Source of the DNA: Streptomyces sp. F001
GTDB lineage: Bacteria; Actinomycetota; Actinomycetes; Streptomycetales; Streptomycetaceae
Direction: 5' to 3'
DNA length: 64,000 nucleotides
NCBI RefSeq assembly: GCF_004187715.1
Contig: NZ_QZWF01000003.1
Coordinates: forward strand, 124,001-188,000
The notes beneath the pieces are model-generated. The model was given only the letters and a program-made list of their open reading frames with translations, was not told the DNA's origin and ran no database searches. Shown piece after piece: positions 53,417 to 64,000 of the stretch; the first letter of the stretch is position 1, and each line of letters starts with the position of its first letter. A program made the position numbers and the translations under genes.

Positions 53417-53628
53417 GCCCCGCCCCTCCCTTCCGGGCACGCCCGGTCCGGTCCCCCTCCACCCCACCCGCCCGTCGTGCCCACCGGCTGAGGTTGCGTT
53501 TCCCTGATGTCCCTGATGTCGAGTCACCACACCGCGCCCGCGCGGGAACCAGCACGGCTACCGTCGTACATCTACGCGTTCAGTCGGTACAACGGTTTCC
53601 GCTACGACGTCGAGGGGGCGTACGCGGC

Positions 53629-54450
53629 ATGAGTCTCGGGGACGAGCACGAAGCCTCCGGCGGTTACGGCGGTACGGGACACACCCGCACCCGCCTGCCC
53701 GACGGCGACCCCTACGGGGGTGCGCGGCGCGGCCGGTCATCCTCCCGGAGCCTGGTCACGGTGGTCGGCGTGGTGGTCCTGCTGATCGCCGCGATCGCAT
53801 TCGCCAACCGTGGAGGAGACGATTCCGAATCCACGGACACCGCGGGCTCCGGCCCGGAGGCGGCGCCTACGGCGGCGAGTGGGGAGAAGCCGGTCCAGGC
53901 CGAAGCAGGGCGGATTCCCTCGGGGTTCGCCCAGTCCGAGCAGGGGGCACAGTCGGCTGCGGCCAACTACTCGGTGGCGCTGGTTTCGGCTGACATCCTC
54001 AAACCGGCCCGGCGTACCGAGATCGTCCGGCAGCTCTTCGTCGCCGACAAACAGGCCGAGCTGGAGGCCAAGTTCAACCAGAGCTACTCCAAGGAGTTCC
54101 TCAGCAGTATCGGCTTGGACGCGAACGGCAACGCGAGAGCGGGCAATACCTACGTCTCACGCACCACGCCCATGGGCACCAAGGTCACGAGCTACTCGGA
54201 CACGGCCGCGACCGTCGAGGTCTGGTGCACCGGGGTCTATGGCACAGCGGGGGAGAAGTCGACCAACCCGGTCACCAGTGACTGGTTCACTCTGACGCTC
54301 CGACTGCGCTGGGCCGACGGCGACTGGAAAGTCGAGAGCTTCGCCCAGAAGGACGGCCCCGCCCCCGTTCCCGGCGACAATCAGGCGTCCGGCGCCGACG
54401 AGATGAGCAAGGCCGTCGAGGAGTACGGAGGCTTCACTTATGCCCGGTAA
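53629..54450 (+). CDS. VirB8/TcpC-like membrane protein of T4SS-like cluster
   Basis: A 273-residue protein: a cytoplasmic ~40 residues, one transmembrane helix (SLVTVVGVVVLLIAAIAFA, ~41-59), and an extracytoplasmic domain that starts with a Thr/Ala/Pro stalk and ends in an NTF2-like fold (TLTLRLRWADGDWKVESF). This matches VirB8-type scaffold proteins of actinobacterial conjugation systems. The stop overlaps the next gene by 11 bases. Confidence 0.75.
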   Translation: MSLGDEHEASGGYGGTGHTRTRLPDGDPYGGARRGRSSSRSLVTVVGVVVLLIAAIAFANRGGDDSESTDTAGSGPEAAPTAASGEKPVQAEAGRIPSGFAQSEQGAQSAAANYSVALVSADILKPARRTEIVRQLFVADKQAELEAKFNQSYSKEFLSSIGLDANGNARAGNTYVSRTTPMGTKVTSYSDTAATVEVWCTGVYGTAGEKSTNPVTSDWFTLTLRLRWADGDWKVESFAQKDGPAPVPGDNQASGADEMSKAVEEYGGFTYAR

Positions 54451-55792
54451 GCCGCGCCGCGCGCTCAGGCTCGCCGCCGCTGTCACCGCCGTACAGACCG
54501 CCGTCGTACTGCTGGCCACCCGAGCTGCAGCGGCGCCGACGCCGTCCCCGTCCCCTTCCGACGACAACTGCGACCTGATCGTCGGCCCCGCCAAGGACTA
54601 CTGCGAACGCGACGGCGGCGACAGCCGCACCGGCGGCAGCTCCCCCACCCTCGACCCCACCTCCACCCTCGACCCCACCTCCACCCTCGACCCCCTCTCC
54701 TCCCTGGCCCAGGGCTGCGCCGACGCCGCCTCCTGGACCATCGACAAGCTCAGTGAGGCCGTCAACGACACCGCGAACGTCGACTTCACGAACGCCAGGT
54801 TCCTCCAGCAGTACGCCGTCGTCTTCGCCGCGTCGACGATCCTCACCCTCCTCCTCTGGCTGCTGGCCGTCGCCAAGCGAGCCGTCCGCGGCGTCCCCCT
54901 CAGCACGGCCGTCGGCGAGGCGATCGGCTTCCTCTGGCTCACCGTCCTGGCCTCCGCCTTCACCCCGCTGATCCTGTACACGGTCGTCTCGGCGACGGAC
55001 GGCGTCTCCGACGTCCTGGCGAAAACCACCGGCGACCAGACGGACGCCTTCTTCGGCAACTTCTCCGGCGCCCTGAAGAAGGGCGAGGACATCGGCGGCG
55101 GCCCGATCATGCTGATCGTCGTCTCCCTGGTCTCCATCCTCGCCGCCGGCGTGCTGTGGCTGGAGCTGGTGATCAGGGCCGCGCTGCTGTACGTCGGCGC
55201 ACTGCTCGGCACCGTCGTCTACGCCGGCCTCGTCGACAAGAACCTGTGGGGCCACGTCCGCCGCTGGGCGGGCATCATGATCGCCGTCATCCTCGTCAAG
55301 CCGGTCATCGTCATCGTTCTCGGCCTCGCAGGTGCCCTCTCCGCCGACGACGGCCCCGACGCCTTCTCCGCCGTCGTCTCCGGCCTCGCGATCATCCTGC
55401 TCGCCATCTTCGCCTCCGCGATGATCTACCGCTTCGTCCCCGGCTTCGGCGACGAGATCGCCGGCTCCCGCAACAACCGCATCATGCAGAGCGCCGAAGG
55501 AAAGGCCGCCGCCGTCATCAGCTCCCCGGCGACCCTGGTCGCCCAGGGCATCAAGACCCACAGCACCCGCGCCGACAACAACGGCGGTCAGTCCGGCGCC
55601 AACTCGGCCCCCCGTCCCGCCAACCAGGCCTCCGGCGGCGTCGCCGCGCACAGCTCGCGCCCCTCGAACGGCGGCGGCGGATCTGTCCCCTCCGCCGCAC
55701 CCGCGCCGCGCTCGCCCAGCGCGGTGAACACCCCACACGCCAGCAACACCCGCAACAGCAGTACCAACCGCACGGGAGGTGAAGGGCGTTGA
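54440..55792 (+). CDS. VirB6/TrbL-like polytopic membrane protein
   Basis: A 450-residue protein with a signal peptide-like N-terminus, a Thr/Asp/Pro linker with LDPTST repeats, about six transmembrane helices between ~125 and ~345 (for example FAASTILTLLLWLLAVA, IMLIVVSLVSILAAGVLW, IMIAVILVKPVIVIVLGL) and a ~90-residue Ser/Asn/Pro-rich cytoplasmic tail. This is the VirB6/TrbL plan of T4SS inner-membrane channels. Its TGA overlaps the TTG of the next gene. Confidence 0.78.
   Translation: MPGKPRRALRLAAAVTAVQTAVVLLATRAAAAPTPSPSPSDDNCDLIVGPAKDYCERDGGDSRTGGSSPTLDPTSTLDPTSTLDPLSSLAQGCADAASWTIDKLSEAVNDTANVDFTNARFLQQYAVVFAASTILTLLLWLLAVAKRAVRGVPLSTAVGEAIGFLWLTVLASAFTPLILYTVVSATDGVSDVLAKTTGDQTDAFFGNFSGALKKGEDIGGGPIMLIVVSLVSILAAGVLWLELVIRAALLYVGALLGTVVYAGLVDKNLWGHVRRWAGIMIAVILVKPVIVIVLGLAGALSADDGPDAFSAVVSGLAIILLAIFASAMIYRFVPGFGDEIAGSRNNRIMQSAEGKAAAVISSPATLVAQGIKTHSTRADNNGGQSGANSAPRPANQASGGVAAHSSRPSNGGGGSVPSAAPAPRSPSAVNTPHASNTRNSSTNRTGGEGR
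54650..54694 (+). repeat. 18-bp tandem repeat coding LDPTST
   Basis: CTCGACCCCACCTCCACC occurs at 54650-54667 and 54668-54685 exactly, with a half copy at 54686-54694. It keeps the frame and lengthens the extracytoplasmic linker of the VirB6-like protein. Confidence 0.85.
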
Positions 55793-57348
55793 CGACCGAG
55801 TCCCACCTGTCCCATCCGGTCACGCCCCGCCGTACATATCTGATCGGCCGCGCCCGGCCGAACGCGATCGTCGGCCGCAACCGCGAGACCGGCGAGATCG
55901 CGCTGATCATCGCGGGCGCGTTCCTGGGCATGATGTGCGGGCTGCTCGTCCCGGTGCTCTCCCTGCGCATCGTGCTGCTGATGGGCTTCCCGCTGCTCGC
56001 GCTGGCGGTGGTCTACGTGCCGTACAAGCACCGTACGCTCTACAAGTGGTTCGAGATCAACCGCAGTTACAAGCGCACCCTCCGCTCGGGCGCCGCCTAC
56101 CGCTCGGCCGCCATCGAGGCCGGCACGCGTCTCGACGGGCGGGAGGTCGAGATCGGCCCGCCCCCCGGCATCGGCCGCATCACCTGGCTCGCCGCACCCT
56201 TCGGCCCCGACGAGATCGCCGTACTGCTGCACGCGGACCGCAAGACGGTCACCGCCGCCATCGAGATCGAGGGCCCCGGCGTCGGTCTGCGCGACTCCGA
56301 GGACCAGGAAGCCCTCGTCGACCGCTTCGGCACCCTCCTCAAGCACGTGGCCAACGGCGACGGCTTCGTCACCCGGCTGCAGATGCTCGCCCGCACCCTC
56401 CCCGCCGACCCCGACGCCCACGCCAAGGACGTGGCCGTACGCGGCGACGACCGGGCCCCGGCATGGCTGCAGCAGTCGTACGACCAGCTCCAGTCGATGG
56501 TGTCGACGAGCAGCGAGCAGCACCGCGCGTATCTCGTCGCCTGTATGCACTACACCCGTGAACTCGCCGCCGAGGCCCATGCGATGGCCCGTGCCGCCCG
56601 CCCCCACGGCGGCGGCAAGGTCGACCGGGACGCCGGGCTGGCGGTCGTCATGGCGCGCGAACTGACGGACATCTGCTCCCGCCTGCAGGAGGCCGACATC
56701 CGCGTACGGCAGCCGCTCGGGCAGGGACGGCTGGCCTCGCTCATCCACTCCATGTACGACCCGGACCATCCGATCGACCACATCCAGGCGATGACGAAAC
56801 GCAATGCCTGGCCGGCCGAGCTGGACGCCATGGAGCCGACGTATCTCCAGGCGAAGACCCGCGAGTCCACCACCCGTGCCCCCTGGTGCCATGCCACGGC
56901 CTGGGTGAAGGAGTGGCCGTTGACCCCGGTGGGCGTCAACTTCCTGGCGCCCCTCCTCGTCCACACCCCGGACGTCATCCGAACGGTCGCCGTGACGATG
57001 GATCTCGAGCCCACCGAGGTAGCCATCGAACGCATGCTGACCGAGAAGACGAACGACGAGGCCGAGGCCTCCCGCGCCGCCAAGATGAACCGCACCGTCG
57101 ACCCGCGCGACGTCGCCGCACACAACCGTCTCGACCAGCGAGGAGAAGACCTGGCGAGCGGTGCGGCAGGGGTGAACCTGGTCGGCTACATCACCGTCTC
57201 CTCCCGCAACCCGGAGGCGTTGGCGCGCGACAAGCGGACGATAAGGGCCTCGGCCGGCAAGTCGTATCTGAAGCTGGAGTGGTGCGACCGCGAGCACCAC
57301 CGGGCCTTCGTGAACACGCTCCCGTTCGCCACCGGAATCCGAAGGTAG
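55789..57348 (+). CDS. SCO6880-family protein of T4SS-like cluster
   Basis: A 519-residue protein starting at TTG 55789 with GGGAGGTGAAGG upstream. It has two N-terminal transmembrane helices (~38-78) then a large cytoplasmic domain (GRITWLAAPFGPDEIAVLLHA, YTRELAAEAHAMARAARPH, EVAIERMLTEKTNDEAEASR). Proteins of this type in Streptomyces are named after SCO6880 and are found beside VirB4-like ATPases; together they may correspond to the N-terminal and ATPase halves of a split VirB4. No nucleotide-binding motif is seen here. Confidence 0.78.
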   Translation: MTTESHLSHPVTPRRTYLIGRARPNAIVGRNRETGEIALIIAGAFLGMMCGLLVPVLSLRIVLLMGFPLLALAVVYVPYKHRTLYKWFEINRSYKRTLRSGAAYRSAAIEAGTRLDGREVEIGPPPGIGRITWLAAPFGPDEIAVLLHADRKTVTAAIEIEGPGVGLRDSEDQEALVDRFGTLLKHVANGDGFVTRLQMLARTLPADPDAHAKDVAVRGDDRAPAWLQQSYDQLQSMVSTSSEQHRAYLVACMHYTRELAAEAHAMARAARPHGGGKVDRDAGLAVVMARELTDICSRLQEADIRVRQPLGQGRLASLIHSMYDPDHPIDHIQAMTKRNAWPAELDAMEPTYLQAKTRESTTRAPWCHATAWVKEWPLTPVGVNFLAPLLVHTPDVIRTVAVTMDLEPTEVAIERMLTEKTNDEAEASRAAKMNRTVDPRDVAAHNRLDQRGEDLASGAAGVNLVGYITVSSRNPEALARDKRTIRASAGKSYLKLEWCDREHHRAFVNTLPFATGIRR

Positions 57349-57362
57349 GGGTTGATGCCCTG

Positions 57363-58772
57363 ATGCGGGACCCGCTCTCCGCCATCACCGAAGCCTTCAC
57401 GTCCTTCCTCTTCGGCAAGGTCGAGACCACCCGGCTGCCCGTACGCACCTCCACGGGCCAGGCGCAGGCGGTCTACCTCCCCACCGCCGCCCCCGGCCTC
57501 GGCGACTCCGGCGTCATCATCGGCCGCGAGGTGTACTCCGGGAAGGGCTACATCTACGACCCCTTCCAGCTCTACGGCCAACAGCTCCCCGCCCCGCACT
57601 GGCTGGTCCTCGGCGAGTCCGGCAACGGCAAGTCGGCGCTGGAGAAGACGTACGTCCTACGACAGCTGCGCTTCCGGGACCGGCAGGTCGTCGTGCTCGA
57701 CGCGCAGGGCGAGGACGGCGTCGGCGAGTGGAATCTCATCGCCCAGGAGCTGGGGATAACTCCCATCCGCCTGGACCCGATGGCCGCCCTCGACCACGGC
57801 ATCCGCCTCAACCCCCTCGACCCGTCGATCACGACGACGGGTCAGCTCGCCCTGCTCCGGACCATCATCGAGGTCGCGATGGGGCACGGGCTGGACGAGC
57901 GGTCCGGCTTTGCACTCAAGGTCGCGCACGCCTACGTCAACGAGACCATCGTCGAGCGCCAGCCGGTCCTGACCGACATCGTGGAGCAGCTACGGCACCC
58001 CGAGCCGGAGTCCGCCGAGGCGATGAACGTCGACATAGACGACGTACGGGCGTGGGGCCTGGACGTGGCGCTGGTCCTGGACCGTCTGGTCGACGGTGAC
58101 CTGCGCGGCATGTTCGACGGCCCGACGACGGTCGGGATCGACCTTGACGCCCCGCTGATCGTCTTCGACCTCTCCCACATCGACCGCAACTCCATCGCCA
58201 TGCCGATCCTGATGGCGATCGTCGGCGTATGGCTGGAGCACACCTGGATCCGCCCCGACCGGAAGAAGCGCATCTTCCTGGTCGAGGAGGCCTGGCACAT
58301 CATCAACAGCCCCTTCGTGGCACAGCTGTTCCAGCGGCTGCTGAAGTTCGGGCGACGACTGGGCCTGTCCTTCGTGGCGGTCGTGCACCACCTGTCCGAC
58401 GTCGTGGACGGGGCGGCGGCGAAGGAGGCCGCGGCGATCCTGAAGATGGCGTCGACCCGGACCATCTACGCCCAGAAGGCGGACGAGGCGAGGGCTACGG
58501 GCCGGGTGCTGGGTCTGCCGCGGTGGGCCGTTGAGATCATCCCGACCCTCACTCCCGGCATCGCCGTCTGGGACGTCAACGGCAACGTCCAGGTCGTCAA
58601 ACACCTGGTCACGGAGACAGAACGCCCGCTGGTCTTCACCGACCGGGCGATGACCGAGTCCGCCAGCGACCTCGCCGACGACGCCCTGCGCGCCGCCGAG
58701 CTGGAGGCGGAGGAGCGGGCGGCGGCCTTCATGGAACAGCACCTCGGCGACTCCGAGTCGACGGTGGCGTAG
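57363..58772 (+). CDS. VirB4-like ATPase of T4SS-like cluster
   Basis: A 469-residue ATPase. Walker A is GESGNGKSA (84-92); Walker B is IFLVEEAWHI near 303-312; between them are DAQGEDGVGEWNLIA and NPLDPSITTTGQ; downstream motifs LGLSFVAVVHHLSDV and STRTIYAQ follow the VirB4/TraC pattern. It is expected to energise the membrane complex. ATG 57363 follows a G-rich site; the frame is open upstream but only as a shadow of the SCO6880-like gene. Confidence 0.88.
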   Translation: MRDPLSAITEAFTSFLFGKVETTRLPVRTSTGQAQAVYLPTAAPGLGDSGVIIGREVYSGKGYIYDPFQLYGQQLPAPHWLVLGESGNGKSALEKTYVLRQLRFRDRQVVVLDAQGEDGVGEWNLIAQELGITPIRLDPMAALDHGIRLNPLDPSITTTGQLALLRTIIEVAMGHGLDERSGFALKVAHAYVNETIVERQPVLTDIVEQLRHPEPESAEAMNVDIDDVRAWGLDVALVLDRLVDGDLRGMFDGPTTVGIDLDAPLIVFDLSHIDRNSIAMPILMAIVGVWLEHTWIRPDRKKRIFLVEEAWHIINSPFVAQLFQRLLKFGRRLGLSFVAVVHHLSDVVDGAAAKEAAAILKMASTRTIYAQKADEARATGRVLGLPRWAVEIIPTLTPGIAVWDVNGNVQVVKHLVTETERPLVFTDRAMTESASDLADDALRAAELEAEERAAAFMEQHLGDSESTVA

Positions 58773-58781
58773 GAGGGCGGC

Positions 58782-59399
58782 GTGAGACCGGACGACCACC
58801 GGCAAGGCGGCCAGGGCGGTATCCCCGACGGCCTGCTGATCGGCATACTCGGCTTCCTGCTCGGCATGACCCTGCTGGTCTGGTCGGCCACGGGCCTGGC
58901 CGGCTGGTTCTCCCACGGCGCCTGGCCGTCCGGCGTGACTTTCACCCGCACGCCCCTGGCCATGCGCCACCTCGTCGCCGAGCCCCACGACATCACCGGC
59001 GCCTGGCCCCACACCCCGGGGACACAGCTCTCCGGGTACGGGCTGTTCTGGGGGTTGTTCATCGGTCAGCTGATGGTGCTGTTCGTGCTGACGGTGTTCG
59101 TGTTGGGGACGCTGGCGCGGTGGAAGGCGGTACGGGCGAGACAGAGGTCCGCGCCGACGGCATACGAGCACACCAAGAACGCCGAGGCCACGCCCCCGGC
59201 CCCCGCGATCGAACCGCACGAGCTCCGGGCCCCGACACAGCAGGCACCCAGCGAGGACCGGCTCCAAGAGGTCCCGACTCCGAGAAGAGCCCCGGACCCG
59301 GATCCGACGGCGCTGCTCCGCCCCACGCCACCGGACCCTGAGCGTCCCGCCCCCTGTTCGGCGGTGAACGGGCCGGCGGGTGGGAAAAGATCCTCGTGA
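58782..59399 (+). CDS. Coupling-protein-like membrane fragment (5' part of a broken gene)
   Basis: GTG 58782 gives 205 residues: two transmembrane helices (~19-41 and ~88-110) enclosing an extracytoplasmic loop, then a Pro/Arg-rich tail that ends at TGA 59399. The two-helix anchor is that of VirD4/TraD-type coupling proteins, and the cytoplasmic ATPase-like part continues immediately downstream in other frames. The stop is therefore probably a product of a frameshift. It could still make a stable membrane peptide. Confidence 0.65.
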   Translation: MRPDDHRQGGQGGIPDGLLIGILGFLLGMTLLVWSATGLAGWFSHGAWPSGVTFTRTPLAMRHLVAEPHDITGAWPHTPGTQLSGYGLFWGLFIGQLMVLFVLTVFVLGTLARWKAVRARQRSAPTAYEHTKNAEATPPAPAIEPHELRAPTQQAPSEDRLQEVPTPRRAPDPDPTALLRPTPPDPERPAPCSAVNGPAGGKRSS

Positions 59400-60294
59400 T
59401 GCCGGCGGAAAGCCGCGCCGCCACCGCAGCCCAGGCCATCCGCGACGCGGAAGGCCCCGCCCTCATCGTCACGTCGAACCCCACCCTCTGCAGGACACCA
59501 AGGACGCGAGATCAAAACTCGGTCCAGTCCTCCTCTACGACCCCACCCACCGCCACCCCGGCCCGCCTCCACTGGTCCCCCATCACGGCTGCGACAAGCC
59601 CACGGCAACAGCAAGAGCCGCCGCCCTCCTCACGCCGGTCCGCCCCACCGCCAAGATCGACCAGGCCCTCAGCGACACCGCCGAAACGCTGCTCCGCAGC
59701 TATCTCCACGCCGCCGCCCTCGACAACCGCACCATCCGCCACGTCCACCGCTGGTCCCAGGGCACCCAGATCCAGGAAGCCGTACGTACCCTGCGGACGC
59801 ACCCCAAGGCGGCCCCCGGCGCCGCCGGCGAACTCGAGGCCGCCCTCACCGCCCACCCCGAACGCCGCGACATGGCTCACGAGTTGACCAGCCGCGCCCT
59901 GTCCTCACTGTTCACGGTGAACGTCCGCGAGGCATGCACCCCAAACCGAACTGATGCGCTCACCTTGGATTCCTTCATCGATGAAGGGGGCACGCTTTAT
60001 ATGGTCGGTGAATCCATCGAGGACCCCAGGACGAACCCCGGCGCGATGCCTCTCCTCACGGCCCTCGTCTCCAGCGTGGTCGAGCGCGGCCGGCGCATGG
60101 CCGAACGGTCATCCTCCGGTCGCCTCGACCCACCACTGACCCTCGTCCTCGACGACATCGCGGCCGTGGCCCCGCTCCCCCAACTCCCGTCCCTGCTCAC
60201 GTCCGGACCGGACCAGGGCCTCCCCACCCTGGCCCTCATCCGCTCCCGCGAACAGGCCCGCTCCCGCTGGCCGCACGACGAGCTGCCGGTCTGA
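59400..60294 (+). pseudogene. Cytoplasmic part of coupling-protein-like ATPase, several frameshifts
   Basis: Homologous-looking pieces alternate frames: AATAAQAIRDAEGPALIVTS (frame of 59396), DTKDARSKLGPVLLYDPTH (frame of 59380), PARLHWSPIT (back), then from about 59590 a long intact stretch (KIDQALSDTAETLLRSYLHA, DEGGTLYMVGESIEDP, LTLVLDDIAAVAPLPQLPSLL) to the stop at 60294. The Walker B-like LTLVLDD is intact, and the C-terminal ~235 residues are in one frame. At least three or four indels are needed, which argues for decay rather than one error. Confidence 0.72.
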
Positions 60295-60296
60295 CG

Positions 60297-60860
60297 TCAC
60301 CCTCTTTCGAGAACGAACTCCCGTTCACAGGCCCCCGTTTGTCCGTCCATCGGCACGGTCACCCCACTCGGCTCGAACCCCACCTTCCGGTAGAAGGCCT
60401 GCGCCCGCCCGTTCTCCTCGTGCACGATGAGCCGCACCCGCTCCAGCCCTTGTCCCCAGGCCCACTCCAGGGCCTCGTCGAAGAGCAGCTCGGTCAGCCC
60501 GCACCCACGGTGCTCGGGCCACATGTACACGCCCACGAGATGCCCCTGCCGCCGCTCAATGGGGAACCCGGCCCAGTCCGTCGTCCCCGGCTCCTCGACC
60601 AGCACGGTCAACGTCCCGACCAACTCCCCGCCGGGCCCCTCAGCAACGATCTGCTGCGCCGTGACCGCTCCCTCGGCACTCCTCGCCGCCCGTTCCTGCC
60701 AGAAGGAGTCGGGCCGGGCAGCGGCCTCCTCATACGTCTCCAGAAAGGCAAGATGCGCCACCGGATCCCGCAGCGCCCTCAACCGCAGCTCTTTCACCGC
60801 CGGCCACTCGTCAGCACGTATGGACCGGACGACGTACCGCTCATCGGTGCTGATGTTCAT
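60297..60860 (-). CDS. GNAT acetyltransferase
   Basis: A 187-residue GNAT: RSIRADEWPAVKELRLRAL at the start, the acetyl-CoA loop VGVYMWPEHRGCGLTELLFDEAL and a C-terminal RVRLIVHEENGRAQAFYRKVGFEP, the complete motif A and B. ATG 60860 is chosen; the frame upstream reads through the rRNA terminator. It is the nearest gene to the rRNA operon, downstream of it and on the same strand. Substrate unknown. Confidence 0.9.
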   Translation of the reverse strand: MNISTDERYVVRSIRADEWPAVKELRLRALRDPVAHLAFLETYEEAAARPDSFWQERAARSAEGAVTAQQIVAEGPGGELVGTLTVLVEEPGTTDWAGFPIERRQGHLVGVYMWPEHRGCGLTELLFDEALEWAWGQGLERVRLIVHEENGRAQAFYRKVGFEPSGVTVPMDGQTGACEREFVLERG

Positions 60861-60879
60861 GGGCGCCACCGTAACGCAG

Positions 60880-60911
60880 AAAACCCCCGTGCCGTCCGGC
60901 ACGGGGGTTTT
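60880..60911 (-). terminator. rRNA operon terminator
   Basis: AAAACCCCCGTGCC (60880-60893) pairs with GGCACGGGGGTTTT (60898-60911), a 14-bp perfect stem with a 4-base loop and T tracts on both strands. It sits 10 bases beyond the 5S 3' end and is a strong intrinsic terminator. Confidence 0.9.
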
Positions 60912-60920
60912 CTCAATAAC

Positions 60921-61040
60921 TGTTCGGCGGTGTCCTACTCTCCCACAGGGTCCCCCCTGCAGTACCATCGGCGCTGTGAGGCTTAGCTTCCGGGTTCGGA
61001 ATGTAACCGGGCGTTTCCCTCACGCTATGACCACCGAAAC
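60921..61040 (-). rRNA. rrf: 5S ribosomal RNA
   Basis: On the minus strand it begins GTTTCGGTGGTCATAGCG and ends ACACCGCCGAACA, with the conserved CGAACCCGGAAGCTAAGC loop B/C region. About 120 nt. It follows the 23S 3' end by ~86 bases, in the usual 23S-5S order. Confidence 0.97.
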
Positions 61041-61126
61041 ACTGTGAAACTGTGAACGCCGCACCACGCGCGGTGGCGTGGGGCTGTTCGTGGTTTCAGA
61101 ACCAACACAGTGGACGCGAGCAACTG

Positions 61127-64000
<2,874 letters not shown>

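Noticed and set aside
53108..60294. Integrated conjugative element
   Set aside because: No integrase, relaxase, TraB, replication gene or tRNA att site is visible, and gene order looks like core chromosome.

Overview
This is a 64 kb stretch of Streptomyces chromosome. GC content and third-position GC are very high, GTG/TTG starts are common, and there are Streptomyces marker genes (rsiG, nur, glnR, a WhiJ-type XRE/DUF397 cluster, mycothiol synthase). From memory, the gene order runs like the S. coelicolor SCO418x to SCO412x core region in descending order. The species cannot be named from the sequence. The right end enters a minus-strand rRNA operon: 5S complete, 23S partial.

Layout. 0-1.7 kb: a DevA/DevE-like GntR regulator flanked by two paralogous ~61-residue membrane proteins that share the palindrome AGTTGG-N3-CCAACT upstream. 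1.8-14.7 kb: housekeeping and regulatory genes, namely Eis-like acetyltransferase, RsiG (c-di-GMP-dependent anti-WhiG), D-aminoacyl-tRNA deacylase, YgfZ, Nur (nickel regulator), a nitrobindin-fold protein, three overlapping membrane-anchored protein genes (the middle one with a frame-shifting repeat), a DsrE-like protein, a sulfurtransferase behind a Cys-containing leader peptide, LmeA and MoaD. 15-25 kb: alpha/beta hydrolase, GlnR, LacI regulator, the secretion-stress set HtrA2-CssR-CssS, an LLM oxidoreductase and an ABC exporter. 25.5-27.6 kb: a secreted pectate lyase/pectin methylesterase fusion.

28.9-44.6 kb is a phosphate neighbourhood: 5'-nucleotidase, mshD, polyphosphate kinase, CHAD protein, Nudix hydrolase, DUF47-Pit low-affinity transporter, and pstSCAB behind a four-unit PHO box. 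CsoR with its operator sits inside it. 45-52.8 kb is accessory: a Tat-exported flavoenzyme, PAP2 phosphatase, NlpC/P60 hydrolase, a WhiJ-like cluster whose ATPase gene is broken, a MazEF-like toxin-antitoxin pair, a 215-bp element with 28-bp perfect inverted ends, and an SDR gene lacking its catalytic segment opposite a TetR regulator with a 17-bp operator.

53.1-60.3 kb holds a chromosomal type IV secretion-like operon: pilin-like, VirB8-like, VirB6-like, SCO6880-like, VirB4-like ATPase, and a coupling-protein-like gene broken by several frameshifts. No relaxase is visible. It ends directly beside the rRNA operon and is the strongest candidate for a poorly described system.

Several genes carry one- or two-base indels in GC-rich runs (the 7.7-8.9 kb gene, mshD, the HATPase, the coupling-like gene). 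These could be real decay or sequence error. All functional calls are by pattern recognition; no database search was run.
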